Shown one piece after another: positions 48,562-57,644 of a DNA stretch of 64,000 nt (its first letter is position 1; every line of letters starts with the position of its first letter). Below the pieces are notes generated by a model, which saw only the letters and a list, made by a program, of their open reading frames with translations, did no database searches and was not told the DNA's origin. The stretch comes from Sphingobium subterraneum (GTDB lineage Bacteria; Pseudomonadota; Alphaproteobacteria; Sphingomonadales; Sphingomonadaceae), in NCBI RefSeq assembly GCF_014199435.1, contig NZ_JACIJP010000003.1:186001-250000 (forward strand), read 5' to 3'. A program made the translations under genes and the position numbers.

Positions 48562-49524
48562 ATGGCCAGCCCCCATATGTCATCGATAGAAACCCCGGCG
48601 GGCATGCTGCCCACCACCGTGGCAGCGCCGACGTCCGCGACCATCGTTCCCTATCCCAAGGAAGCGATCGCCCGGCGCCAGCCCACGCCTCCGCCGCGCA
48701 TCATCGGCCCATGGGAAGAACGGCTGCGGTCCGTTGCGGCGTCAGTCTTGCCCACATTGCTGATGGTGGCCGCTTTGCTGACGCTCTGGCAAATCGCCTG
48801 CGGAGCGGAAGACTCAACCTTTCCCAGCCCGCTCAAAGTCTGGGAAGTCAGCCATGACGTCATTGTCCATCCTTTCAAGGGTGTGACGGTCGATGGTGGG
48901 GGACTGCATATCGTCGACGGCGGAGACGTCGGCATAGCCGGACATATCATCACCAGCCTGGAGCGGGTGTTGATGGGATACAGCTTCGCGGCGGTTATCG
49001 GCATCGCGCTTGGCATATTGGTGGGGCAAAGCGTCTTCGCCTACCGCGCGCTCGATCCGCTGTTTCAGGTGCTGCGCACCGTGCCGCCGCTCGCCTGGCT
49101 GCCGATCAGCCTCGCCGTGTTCCAGCAGGCCCAGCCGTCCACAATCTTCCTGATCTTCATCACCGCGATCTGGCCGGTGATCCTGAACACCGCCGCCGGG
49201 GTACAAAACATCCCCGCCGCCTATCGCAATGTCGGAAAGGTGCTGGCGCTCAACCCCATCGAGTTCTTCACCAAGATCATGCTTCCGGCGACAGTGCCGC
49301 ACATGTTTACTGGCCTTCGCATCGGCGTCGGTATGAGCTGGCTCGCCATCGTCGCCGCCGAAATGGTCCAGGGCGGCACCGGCATCGGCTTTTTCATCTG
49401 GGACAGCTACAACAGTTCGCTCCTCACCGACACGATTGTCGCGCTGATATGGATCGGGCTGGTCGGTTTCGCCCTTGACCGCATCGTGGCCTTCGTCGGC
49501 CGCCGCATTGCCCGCGCTGACTGA
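48562..49524 (+). CDS. nrtB: nitrate ABC-transporter permease
   Basis: 320 residues from the ATG at 48562; GAGGAG is 5 bases ahead. A long (about 60-residue) Pro-rich cytosolic N-terminus, then about six membrane helices. The EAA-type loop YRNVGKVLALNPIEFFTKIMLPATVPHMFTGLRIGV (about 222-257) contacts the ATPase. Inner-membrane channel for nitrate. Confidence 0.92.
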   Translation: MASPHMSSIETPAGMLPTTVAAPTSATIVPYPKEAIARRQPTPPPRIIGPWEERLRSVAASVLPTLLMVAALLTLWQIACGAEDSTFPSPLKVWEVSHDVIVHPFKGVTVDGGGLHIVDGGDVGIAGHIITSLERVLMGYSFAAVIGIALGILVGQSVFAYRALDPLFQVLRTVPPLAWLPISLAVFQQAQPSTIFLIFITAIWPVILNTAAGVQNIPAAYRNVGKVLALNPIEFFTKIMLPATVPHMFTGLRIGVGMSWLAIVAAEMVQGGTGIGFFIWDSYNSSLLTDTIVALIWIGLVGFALDRIVAFVGRRIARAD

Positions 49525-49535
49525 AGGAGGCTCCC

Positions 49536-50339
49536 ATGAAGCAACGCAGCACGCTCGCCCTCGAAAACATCACGGTTGAATTTCCGACCCGCAACGGCCT
49601 TTTCTGCGCACTCGACAACATCAGCCTCAATATTGAGAAGGGAGAGTTCGTCGCGCTGATCGGCCATTCCGGCTGTGGCAAGTCGACCCTGCTCAACGTC
49701 GTTGCCGGTCTGGTGAAGCCGACGCGGGGCGTGGTCTTCCTCGACGATCAGGTCGTCGACGCTCCCGGGCCGGATCGGGCGGTGGTGTTTCAGGATCACA
49801 GCCTGCTTCCCTGGCTGACAGTCGAAGAAAATGTCCGCCTTGCGGTCGACAAGACGACGCCGGGCAAGAGCAAGGCCGAACGCCGCGATTGGGTGATGCA
49901 CAATCTCGAACTGGTGCAGATGACCCATGCCGCGACCAAGCGCCCCGGCGAACTGTCTGGCGGGATGAAGCAGCGCGTCGGCATCGCCCGGGCGATCGCC
50001 ATGAACCCGCGCGTGTTGTTGATGGATGAGCCGTTCGGCGCCCTCGATGCCCTGACCCGCGCTTCGCTGCAGGACGCGGTGATGGCCATTCAGGCACAGC
50101 TCAACAACACCGTCCTGATGATTACCCACGATGTCGATGAAGCCATATTGCTGGCCGACCGCGTGGTGATGATGACGAATGGACCGGCTGCCCGGATCGG
50201 GGAGGATCTGGCGGTCGACATCGCAAGGCCGCGTGCGCGCCTTGCGGCCATGGATACGGCCGAATATGCGGCATCGCGCCACGCGGTCGTCCATTTCCTG
50301 CACGAACGTTACCGAAATCCAGTGGACCAGGCTGCCTGA
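49536..50339 (+). CDS. nrtD: nitrate ABC-transporter ATP-binding protein (NrtD type)
   Basis: 267 residues, single ATPase. Walker A LIGHSGCGKSTLLNVVAGL (about 40-58), signature LSGGMKQRVGIARAIA (about 143-158), Walker B VLLMDEPFGALDALTRA, and switch His in MITHDVDEAI. It lacks the fused NrtA-like domain of NrtC. GAAGGAGG precedes the ATG. Powers the NrtAB importer. Confidence 0.93.
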   Translation: MKQRSTLALENITVEFPTRNGLFCALDNISLNIEKGEFVALIGHSGCGKSTLLNVVAGLVKPTRGVVFLDDQVVDAPGPDRAVVFQDHSLLPWLTVEENVRLAVDKTTPGKSKAERRDWVMHNLELVQMTHAATKRPGELSGGMKQRVGIARAIAMNPRVLLMDEPFGALDALTRASLQDAVMAIQAQLNNTVLMITHDVDEAILLADRVVMMTNGPAARIGEDLAVDIARPRARLAAMDTAEYAASRHAVVHFLHERYRNPVDQAA

Positions 50340-50405
50340 AAGCGCCGATGCCGCGCGTAGGGCAATGGTCCCGCGCGGTGTCCCACTCACATTCAAGGGG
50401 GAAAT

Positions 50406-51656
50406 ATGCACCGTTTGATTTTCGGGGTGAGCCTGCTCGCCATAACCACATCGGCCCAAGCGGGCGAGGTCAAGTTCAAACCGCTGCTCGACACGCGCCT
50501 GCGCTACGAGACGGTCGATCAGCAGGGCATCGCCAAGGACGCGGATTCCGTGACCATGCGTGTGCGCAGCGGCGCAGAACTCTCCAAGGGGCCGTTCGCG
50601 TTCCTCGCCGAGGCTGAAGCGACGCTGGCAATCGACCAACATTATAACAGCGGCGTCAATGGCAAGGCGACCTTCCCTATCGTCGCCGATCCGCAGAACA
50701 TCGAACTGAACCGCATCCAGCTTCAGTACAAGACCAAACCGCTGACCGTCACCGTCGGTCGCCAGCGGATCAATCTGGATGACCAGCGTTTCGTTGGCGC
50801 GGTCGGCTGGCGCCAGAACGAGCAGACGTTCGACGCGGTCCGCGTCGAGTGGAGCGGCATCAAGAACCTGAAAGCCGATGTCACCTATAGCTGGAGCGTC
50901 CGCTCCATCTGGGGCATCGACGGCGGCAAGTTCGGCGCAACCAACCGGCCACAGGCCATGTCGGGCGACAATATATTCGCCACTCTCGCCTATACCACCA
51001 AGATCGGCACGCTGACCGGCTTTGCCTATCTGGTCGATGAGGACGAGACCGTCGTCGCCCTGCGCCGCAATTCCAGCCAGACCTATGGCGCGCGCTTCGC
51101 CGGTGCCCACGCCTTCTCGAAAACGGTAAAATTGAGCTATGCGGCGAGCTATGCGCGGCAGAGCGATTATCACACCAACCCCGTGGATTATTCCGCCGAC
51201 TATTACGCCGCGGAACTGGGGCTGGAGGCGAAAGGCTTCAAACTGACCGGCGGATATGAGCTGCTGGGCGCGGACAGCAGCGCGCCGGGAATTGCGGGCA
51301 GCGTCTTTGCGTTCCAGACCCCCTATGCCACGCTGCACAAGTTCAATGGCTGGGCCGACAAGTTCCTCACCACGCCCGCAGCTGGGCTGGAGGACAAATA
51401 TATCGGCATCGGCTACACCGTGCCCAAGGTCGGGAAGATGGGGCCGCTCGCCGCTGTCGTCACCTACCACCAGTTTGGCAGCGACGTGGGCAATCGCCAT
51501 TTCGGCTATGAATGGGACGCGCAGCTTTCGCTCAAGACGAGCAAGCGCACCACCATCCTCGCCAAATTTGCCGATTATCAGCGCTACGGGATCAGCGATT
51601 TTGCCGGCGACGCCGATACCAAGAAGTTCATCCTGCAACTCGACTATATACTCTGA
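50406..51656 (+). CDS. outer-membrane porin (alginate_exp type)
   Basis: 416 residues. Signal peptide (about 1-19, ending AQA) then a beta-barrel with alternating residues, ending in a strand (KKFILQLDYIL). Early GEVKFKPLLDTRLRYETVDQ and VGRQRINLDDQRFVGAVGWR match the alginate-export porin family. In this place, between the nitrate ATPase and nirB, it is probably the outer-membrane entry for nitrate/nitrite rather than for alginate. AAGGGGG precedes the ATG. Confidence 0.85.
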   Translation: MHRLIFGVSLLAITTSAQAGEVKFKPLLDTRLRYETVDQQGIAKDADSVTMRVRSGAELSKGPFAFLAEAEATLAIDQHYNSGVNGKATFPIVADPQNIELNRIQLQYKTKPLTVTVGRQRINLDDQRFVGAVGWRQNEQTFDAVRVEWSGIKNLKADVTYSWSVRSIWGIDGGKFGATNRPQAMSGDNIFATLAYTTKIGTLTGFAYLVDEDETVVALRRNSSQTYGARFAGAHAFSKTVKLSYAASYARQSDYHTNPVDYSADYYAAELGLEAKGFKLTGGYELLGADSSAPGIAGSVFAFQTPYATLHKFNGWADKFLTTPAAGLEDKYIGIGYTVPKVGKMGPLAAVVTYHQFGSDVGNRHFGYEWDAQLSLKTSKRTTILAKFADYQRYGISDFAGDADTKKFILQLDYIL

Positions 51657-51667
51657 GGGAACGCGCC

Positions 51668-54130
51668 ATGCCGACCAAGCCCCATCTCATCGTTATCGGC
51701 AACGGCATGGCGGGATGCCGCGCGGTGGAGGAAATCCTCGCGCGGGATCCGGGCCGGTTTCGCATCACTATTTTCGGTGCGGAACCGCGCGTCAATTACA
51801 ACCGCATCATGCTCTCTCCCCTGCTCGCGGGGGAGAAAAGTTTCGAGGATATCATCATCAACGGCGTCGAATGGTACGCGGACAATGATATCACCCTGGT
51901 GTCCGGCGACCCGGTAACGCAGATCGACCGGGAAAGCCGGACGGTCAGGACGCAATCGGGTCGCATGGAAAGCTACGACACGCTGCTGATTGCCACCGGG
52001 TCTGATCCGTTCATCATTCCGGTGCCGGGTCACGATCTTCCGGGCGTGATCTCCTTTCGCGACATGGACGATGTGTCCAAGATGCTCGAGGCGGCCAATC
52101 GCGGCGGTGACGCCGTGGTCATCGGCGGCGGTCTGTTGGGGCTGGAGGCCGCGCACGGCCTGTCCTTACGCGGCATGAAGGTAACCGTTATCCACCTGAT
52201 GCCGACGCTGATGGAGCGGCAGCTCGACGAGGCCGCGGGCTGGCTGCTGAAGGATGCGCTGGAAAAGCGCGGCCAGACAATTCTGACCGGCGCGGACACG
52301 GCGGAGATTGTCGGCAATGGCAAGGTCGAGGGCGTCCGCCTGAAGGATGGGCGCGAAATTCCCGCCAGCATTGTTGTGATGGCGGTCGGCATCCGCCCCA
52401 ACACCCGCTTGGCGAAAGAAGCGGGTCTCGCGGTTGGCCGCGGCATTCACGTCGACGATCACATGGTGACATCCGATCCGAGCATCCTGTCCGTCGGCGA
52501 ATGTGTCGAGCATGACGGACAGGTGTACGGCCTCGTTGCTCCCCTCTGGGAGATGTGCCGCAGCCTTGCCGACGGTCTGGTCGCGCAACCGAAGGGATAT
52601 TTCGGGTCGGTCACGTCGACCAAGCTCAAGGTGTCGGGTATCGATGTGTTTTCCGCCGGAGATTTTTCGGGTGGCGAAGGGTGCGAGGACATCATCCTGC
52701 GCGACGCCACCCGTGGCGTCTACAAGCGTGTCATCGTCAAGGACGACCGGCTGATTGGCGCGGTGCTCTATGGCGATACCGGGGACGGGAACTGGTATTT
52801 CGATCTGTTGAAAAAGGGCGAGAACATCGCGCCCATTCGCGATGCGCTGATCTTCGGGCAGGCTTTCGCCTCAGGAGGAGGTGCCTCGGCAAACCCTATT
52901 GATGCCGTTGCAGCCTTGAGCGACGACGCAGAAATCTGCGGCTGCAACGGCGTGTCCAAGGGTCAGGTCATGGCCTGTATCGCGGGCGGCGCAGGCACCC
53001 TCGATGCCGTGCGCGCGGGGTGCAAGGCGTCGGCTAGCTGCGGCAGCTGCACCGGTCTGGTGGAAAACCTGCTCGCCTTCGCGATGGGCGACGACTATGC
53101 GGGCGAGCGCGACAACAAGCCGATGTGCAAATGCACCAGCTTTACACATGAAGAGGTCCGCCGCCTCATCCTCGAACAGCAACTCAAAGTCATCCCGCAA
53201 GTGATGCAGGCTTTGAGCTGGTCCACACCCGATGGCTGTTCCTCCTGCCGCCCAGCGCTCAATTATTATCTGCTGTGCGCCTGGCCAGAGACGCACGAGG
53301 AAGATCCGCAGAGCCGCTTCGTCAACGAACGGATGCACGCCAACATCCAGAAAGACGGCACCTATTCCGTGGTGCCGAGGATGTGGGGCGGGGTTACGAC
53401 GCCCAACGAGTTGCGGGCCATCGCCGATGCGGCGGACAAGTATAACGCCCGGCTGGTCAAGGTGACCGGAGGGCAGCGGCTCGACATATTCGGCATCAAA
53501 AAGGAAGATCTCCCCGCGATCTGGGCGGACCTCAACGCCGCAGGGATGGTGAGCGGCCATGCTTATGGCAAGGCGCTGCGCACCGTCAAAACCTGCGTGG
53601 GGTCGGAATGGTGCCGCTTCGGCACGCAGGACTCGACCGGCCTTGGAATAAAGACCGAGCAGATGACATGGGGAAGCTGGATGCCCCACAAGTTCAAGAT
53701 CGCGGTCAGCGGCTGTCCCCGCAACTGCGCGGAGGCGACGATCAAGGACTTCGGGGTGATCTGCGTCGACAGTGGCTATGAACTGATGGTCGGCGGCAAT
53801 GGCGGCATCCATCTGCGCGGCACGGACCTGCTCTGCAAGGTGGCGACCGAAGCCGAAGCGCTGGAATATTGCGCGGCGTTTATCCAGCTCTACCGCGAGG
53901 AAGCACGTTATCTGGACCGCACCGCGCCGTGGATCGAGCGGGTCGGCCTCGATTATGTGAAGCAGCGCATCGTCGAAGACACCGAGGGCCGCAAGGCGCT
54001 TCGCCAACGTTTCCTCCACGCGCAGAAGTTCTCGCAGAAAGACCCGTGGGCCGAGCGCGCGGCAGGGGCGGAATCGCATCTGCACCAGCACATCGCCGAA
54101 GTGCGCCCCTTCGCCCGTGTGGGAGGATAA
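51668..54130 (+). CDS. nirB: assimilatory nitrite reductase large subunit
   Basis: 820 residues from the ATG at 51668, with GAGGGAA ahead. N-terminal FAD/NAD(P)H part (LIVIGNGMAGCRAVEEIL, about 6-23; a second dinucleotide fold at VVIGGGLLGLEAAHGL). Two BFD-like [2Fe-2S] regions (CGCNGVSKGQVMAC and MCKCTSFTHEEVRRLI, also CSSCRPALNYY). The C-terminal sulfite/nitrite reductase domain has the siroheme-[4Fe-4S] cysteines KTCVGSEWCRFG and SGCPRNCAEATIKD. Reduces nitrite to ammonium with NAD(P)H. Confidence 0.96.
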   Translation: MPTKPHLIVIGNGMAGCRAVEEILARDPGRFRITIFGAEPRVNYNRIMLSPLLAGEKSFEDIIINGVEWYADNDITLVSGDPVTQIDRESRTVRTQSGRMESYDTLLIATGSDPFIIPVPGHDLPGVISFRDMDDVSKMLEAANRGGDAVVIGGGLLGLEAAHGLSLRGMKVTVIHLMPTLMERQLDEAAGWLLKDALEKRGQTILTGADTAEIVGNGKVEGVRLKDGREIPASIVVMAVGIRPNTRLAKEAGLAVGRGIHVDDHMVTSDPSILSVGECVEHDGQVYGLVAPLWEMCRSLADGLVAQPKGYFGSVTSTKLKVSGIDVFSAGDFSGGEGCEDIILRDATRGVYKRVIVKDDRLIGAVLYGDTGDGNWYFDLLKKGENIAPIRDALIFGQAFASGGGASANPIDAVAALSDDAEICGCNGVSKGQVMACIAGGAGTLDAVRAGCKASASCGSCTGLVENLLAFAMGDDYAGERDNKPMCKCTSFTHEEVRRLILEQQLKVIPQVMQALSWSTPDGCSSCRPALNYYLLCAWPETHEEDPQSRFVNERMHANIQKDGTYSVVPRMWGGVTTPNELRAIADAADKYNARLVKVTGGQRLDIFGIKKEDLPAIWADLNAAGMVSGHAYGKALRTVKTCVGSEWCRFGTQDSTGLGIKTEQMTWGSWMPHKFKIAVSGCPRNCAEATIKDFGVICVDSGYELMVGGNGGIHLRGTDLLCKVATEAEALEYCAAFIQLYREEARYLDRTAPWIERVGLDYVKQRIVEDTEGRKALRQRFLHAQKFSQKDPWAERAAGAESHLHQHIAEVRPFARVGG

Positions 54131-54131
54131 C

Positions 54132-54473
54132 ATGGTTACCGCAGACTGGCTCGACATCGGCCCGGTGGATCAGTTGCCCGCCCTTGGCGCCCGTACGCTC
54201 GCCGTTCAGGGGGGCGAGGAAATCGCGATCTTCCGGACCGCCAATGGCGACATCTACGCCCTGCGCAATGCATGCCCGCACAAGAAAGGCCCGCTGTCAC
54301 AGGGCATCGTGCACGACACCAGCGTGACCTGCCCGCTCCACAACTGGCGCATATCGCTGGTGACGGGCGAAGCGCTGGGCGGCGACAAGGGCTGCGTGCC
54401 GACTATCCCGGTCAAGGTCGACGGCGGCCGCATCCTCATCCACCGGGGGCACGTATTGGCAGGCGTGGCGTGA
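54132..54473 (+). CDS. nirD: nitrite reductase small subunit with Rieske cluster
   Basis: 113 residues, with GGGAGG ahead. Rieske-like fold: NACPHKKGPL (C-x-H, about residues 43-52) and TCPLHNWRIS (C-x2-H, about 62-71), so both pairs of [2Fe-2S] ligands are present. E. coli NirD lacks these. It pairs with NirB. Its stop overlaps the GTG of nasA. Confidence 0.93.
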   Translation: MVTADWLDIGPVDQLPALGARTLAVQGGEEIAIFRTANGDIYALRNACPHKKGPLSQGIVHDTSVTCPLHNWRISLVTGEALGGDKGCVPTIPVKVDGGRILIHRGHVLAGVA

Positions 54474-57073
54474 CAATCACCCGCACCACATGCCCCTATT
54501 GCGGAGTGGGTTGTGGTATCAAGGCGCGGCTGACGGGTGAGCGCGAAGCGGCCATCACCGGCGATCCCGATCATCCGGCCAACGCGGGCAAGCTCTGTTC
54601 CAAGGGCACCCATCTGGGCGAGACGATCGGACTGGAAGGACGGCTTCTCCATCCCGAGATCGATGGCCAGCGCGTGTCATGGGACCAAGCCATCGGGCAT
54701 GTCGCCGATCGGTTCGCCGCAACCATCGCCGAACATGGTCCGGAAAGCGTTGCCTTTTATGTCTCCGGCCAGTTGCTGACCGAAGATTATTATGTCGCCA
54801 ACAAGATGATGAAGGGCTTCATCGGCACGGCGAACATCGACACCAATTCGCGCCTGTGCATGGCGAGCGCGGTATCGGCCCATGTCCGCGCCTTTGGCGA
54901 AGATGTCGTCCCCTGCTCTTACAGTGACCTGGACGAAGCGAACCTCATCATTCTTGTCGGGTCGAACACGGCGTGGTGCCATCCGGTCGTCTGGCAACGG
55001 ATCGAGGCAGCACGGGCCACGCGGGGCACGAAGCTGGTCGTCATCGACCCGCGCCGCACGGAGACAGCCGAGCGCGCCGATCTGCACATACCCATCACGC
55101 CCGATGGCGATGTCGCGCTGTTCCGCAACCTGCTGGCCCATATGCGTGATCAGGACCTGCTCGACCACGGTTTCCTCCAGGAAAGTGTTTCGGCGCCCTC
55201 AGGCTTCTGGGACGGCCTGTCACCCTGCGCGGACGGCGTGGACGAGGATCTGCGCCGCGCCTTTATCGCCCTGTTCGCGGCCCATCCGCGCACCGTAACG
55301 CTGTTCAGCCAGGGCGTGAACCAGTCGACATCCGGCACGGACAAGGCAAACGCCATCATCAACCTGCATCTTGCCACCGGGCGGATCGGCAAACCCGGTG
55401 CGGGGCCATTCAGCATAACCGGGCAACCCAATGCGATGGGCGGGCGCGAGGTTGGCGGCCTGGCGTCGATGCTCGCCGCGCATATGGGCTTCACCGACAC
55501 GGAGCGCGACCGGGTCCAAAGATTCTGGAAATCGCCGACGCTCTGCACGGAACCGGGCCTCAAGGCCGTCGAAATGTTCGACGCCGTTGCCGACGGCCGG
55601 ATCAAGGCGATCTGGATCATGGCGACCAACCCCGCCGTGTCGATGCCCGATGCGGGCGATGTCCGCGCCGCGCTCGCCGCCTGTCCGCTGGTCGTCGTGT
55701 CGGATTGCATTGCGGACACCGACACGACCCGCCTTGCCCATGTTAAGCTGCCTGCGCTGGCATGGGGAGAGAAGGACGGCACCGTCACCAACAGCGAGCG
55801 CACGATATCGCGCCAGCGTGGTTTCCTGCCTGTCCCCGGTGACGCGAAACCCGACTGGTGGATCATCGCGCAGATCGCCGCCCGCATGGGCTGGGTCGAC
55901 GCTTTCGATTATCCGAATGCTGCCAGCATCTTTCGGGAATATGCCGCGCAGACCGGCTTTGAGAATGAGGGCAGCCGCATCCTCGACATTTCGGATCGAG
56001 CGACGATCACAGACGGGGCGTATGACCAGCTGGAACCCTTCCAGTGGGGCGGCGCGTCGCCCTTTTCCTACGGGCGCTATCCCACGAGCGACGGCAAGGC
56101 GCGGTTGGTCCCCGTCCATCCAGCGGCGGAGCGCAAAACGTCCGACTTTCCGTTGCGTCTCAACACCGGGCGCTATCGCGATCACTGGCACACGATGACG
56201 CGCACCGGTCTGTCGCCGCGCCTTTCGCAACATCGGCGCGAACCGCTGCTGGAACTCCACCCGGAGGACGCGGCCGATGCATCGGTAGGCGATGGCGCAT
56301 TGGCGCGTGTCGAAGCTGCCGCGGGCGTCAGCGTCTACCGCGTTCGAGTCACGGATGCACAGCGCCCGGGCGAGATCTTCGTGCCGATGCACTGGACCGA
56401 TCAGCAAAGTTCGGGCGGACGCACGGGCCGCCTGATGGGGAAGGACCGCGACCCTCTCAGCGGGCAGCCCGGTTTCAAGAACACGCCCGCACGGATCGCT
56501 GCGCTGCGACCTGAATGGACAGGCTTTCTGATTACGCGGGATCCGTTCCGACCGAACGACGCAATCGCACCATGGCTGCTGTACCACACACAGGTGCGCA
56601 CACGCGGCGGATGGCTGGTCGAACTGGCCGGAACCGGAGAAACATCGGCTCTGCTCAACCTGTTGCCGCCGGGCGAACGGATCGAGGCCGTTGATGCCGC
56701 ACGGGGCAGCATCCGCGCTGCGGTCCTGGAGAACGGCCACATGGCCGCCGCATTATTTCTCACCCGCGATGGCAGCCTGCCACAGCGGGACTGGCTCATC
56801 GCGCAGCTTGATCAGGCCGCGGCTCGCCCCGTCGAACTCCTCGCGGGTCGCGCCTCCGATCCGGTCCCCGATCGCGGTCCCATCGTTTGCATTTGCTTTG
56901 ACGTCGGATTGCATACCATCGTGGAGACGATAGCCCGCGAGGCGCTGACCAGTGTCGAGGCGATCGGCGCCGCCCTATCCGCCGGGACCAATTGCGGATC
57001 CTGTCGCCCCGCCCTCGCCGCGCTGTTGCCCGGGCCTTTGGAAAGCACCTCCCCCAAGGCAATCTACGGGTGA
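54470..57073 (+). CDS. nasA: assimilatory nitrate reductase catalytic subunit
   Basis: 867 residues from a GTG at 54470, in a 4-base overlap with nirD. The N-terminal [4Fe-4S] set is TCPYCGVGCGIKA with a later KLCSKG. The body is the molybdopterin (bis-MGD) oxidoreductase domain: TNSRLCMASAVS, PITPDGDVALFRNLLAHM, FSITGQPNAMGGREVGGLA. The C-terminus adds a BFD-type [2Fe-2S] module (CICFDVGLHTIVETI and GTNCGSCRPALAA). Reduces nitrate to nitrite in the cytosol. No separate flavoprotein partner (NasC) is visible here. Confidence 0.96.
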   Translation: MTITRTTCPYCGVGCGIKARLTGEREAAITGDPDHPANAGKLCSKGTHLGETIGLEGRLLHPEIDGQRVSWDQAIGHVADRFAATIAEHGPESVAFYVSGQLLTEDYYVANKMMKGFIGTANIDTNSRLCMASAVSAHVRAFGEDVVPCSYSDLDEANLIILVGSNTAWCHPVVWQRIEAARATRGTKLVVIDPRRTETAERADLHIPITPDGDVALFRNLLAHMRDQDLLDHGFLQESVSAPSGFWDGLSPCADGVDEDLRRAFIALFAAHPRTVTLFSQGVNQSTSGTDKANAIINLHLATGRIGKPGAGPFSITGQPNAMGGREVGGLASMLAAHMGFTDTERDRVQRFWKSPTLCTEPGLKAVEMFDAVADGRIKAIWIMATNPAVSMPDAGDVRAALAACPLVVVSDCIADTDTTRLAHVKLPALAWGEKDGTVTNSERTISRQRGFLPVPGDAKPDWWIIAQIAARMGWVDAFDYPNAASIFREYAAQTGFENEGSRILDISDRATITDGAYDQLEPFQWGGASPFSYGRYPTSDGKARLVPVHPAAERKTSDFPLRLNTGRYRDHWHTMTRTGLSPRLSQHRREPLLELHPEDAADASVGDGALARVEAAAGVSVYRVRVTDAQRPGEIFVPMHWTDQQSSGGRTGRLMGKDRDPLSGQPGFKNTPARIAALRPEWTGFLITRDPFRPNDAIAPWLLYHTQVRTRGGWLVELAGTGETSALLNLLPPGERIEAVDAARGSIRAAVLENGHMAAALFLTRDGSLPQRDWLIAQLDQAAARPVELLAGRASDPVPDRGPIVCICFDVGLHTIVETIAREALTSVEAIGAALSAGTNCGSCRPALAALLPGPLESTSPKAIYG

Positions 57074-57201
57074 TCACTCCGGAGATTTCCGCCTCGTCGG
57101 TTCCTTGCCGCGTTCAACGGCGTCCTGGAACACGGGTAAAAGCGCCGGTCCCAAACGACGATTGACCCGTGTGATATCGGGGCAATCCAACGCTATCTTC
57201 C

Positions 57202-57220
57202 GCGGGACACCCGCCGTTTT
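57202..57220 (+). terminator. candidate terminator of the nas operon
   Basis: GCGGG (57202-57206) pairs with CCCGC (57210-57214) around ACA, followed by CG and TTTT (57217-57220). About 130 bases after the nasA stop. Confidence 0.5.
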
Positions 57221-57644
57221 CCTTGTGGAAGTACCATAAAGAAAGTGGTGCGCGACGCAGTCTGGAGCGGATGGGTCTCAGGTCTGCAAATTCCCGTTCG
57301 CATGTCGGAAAACGAGAACTTTCATAAAATTTTGGGTTTGAGGGCTTTTCGGTCCAGCGGGATGCCACGCAAACCCGCCTGCTTTACGGCAAATTTCCCG
57401 TGATGCTGAAAACGGGAATTAATCGGACCTTAAACGGAACCAAACGCGAAGCCCTGCAGCGCCTACCCGAAGGGAATAATACCGCTCGCTAGGAGCCACG
57501 GTGCGCCCCTTTTTCCGCGGCAAACACTTTAACATGTTGGTATATAAAAGTGTTTGTTTTCATATACTTAAGATATTTTTCTGATTGAGCTCGCGAACCA
57601 TTACGGGTAGAAGGTCCTGCCGTAACTGTAGGGAACTGAGCATC
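57221..57644. other. AT-rich island boundary with inverted repeats
   Basis: 424 bases without a supported gene, at the left border of the accessory region. A perfect 10-base inverted repeat CAAACACTTT (57521-57530) and AAAGTGTTTG (57547-57556) surrounds a 16-base AT loop and runs into TTTTC. A second pair, TTACGG (57601-57606) and CCGTAA (57620-57625), lies 20 bases before the methylase ATG and may be an operator. The composition turns clearly AT-rich from about 57500. Confidence 0.5.
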
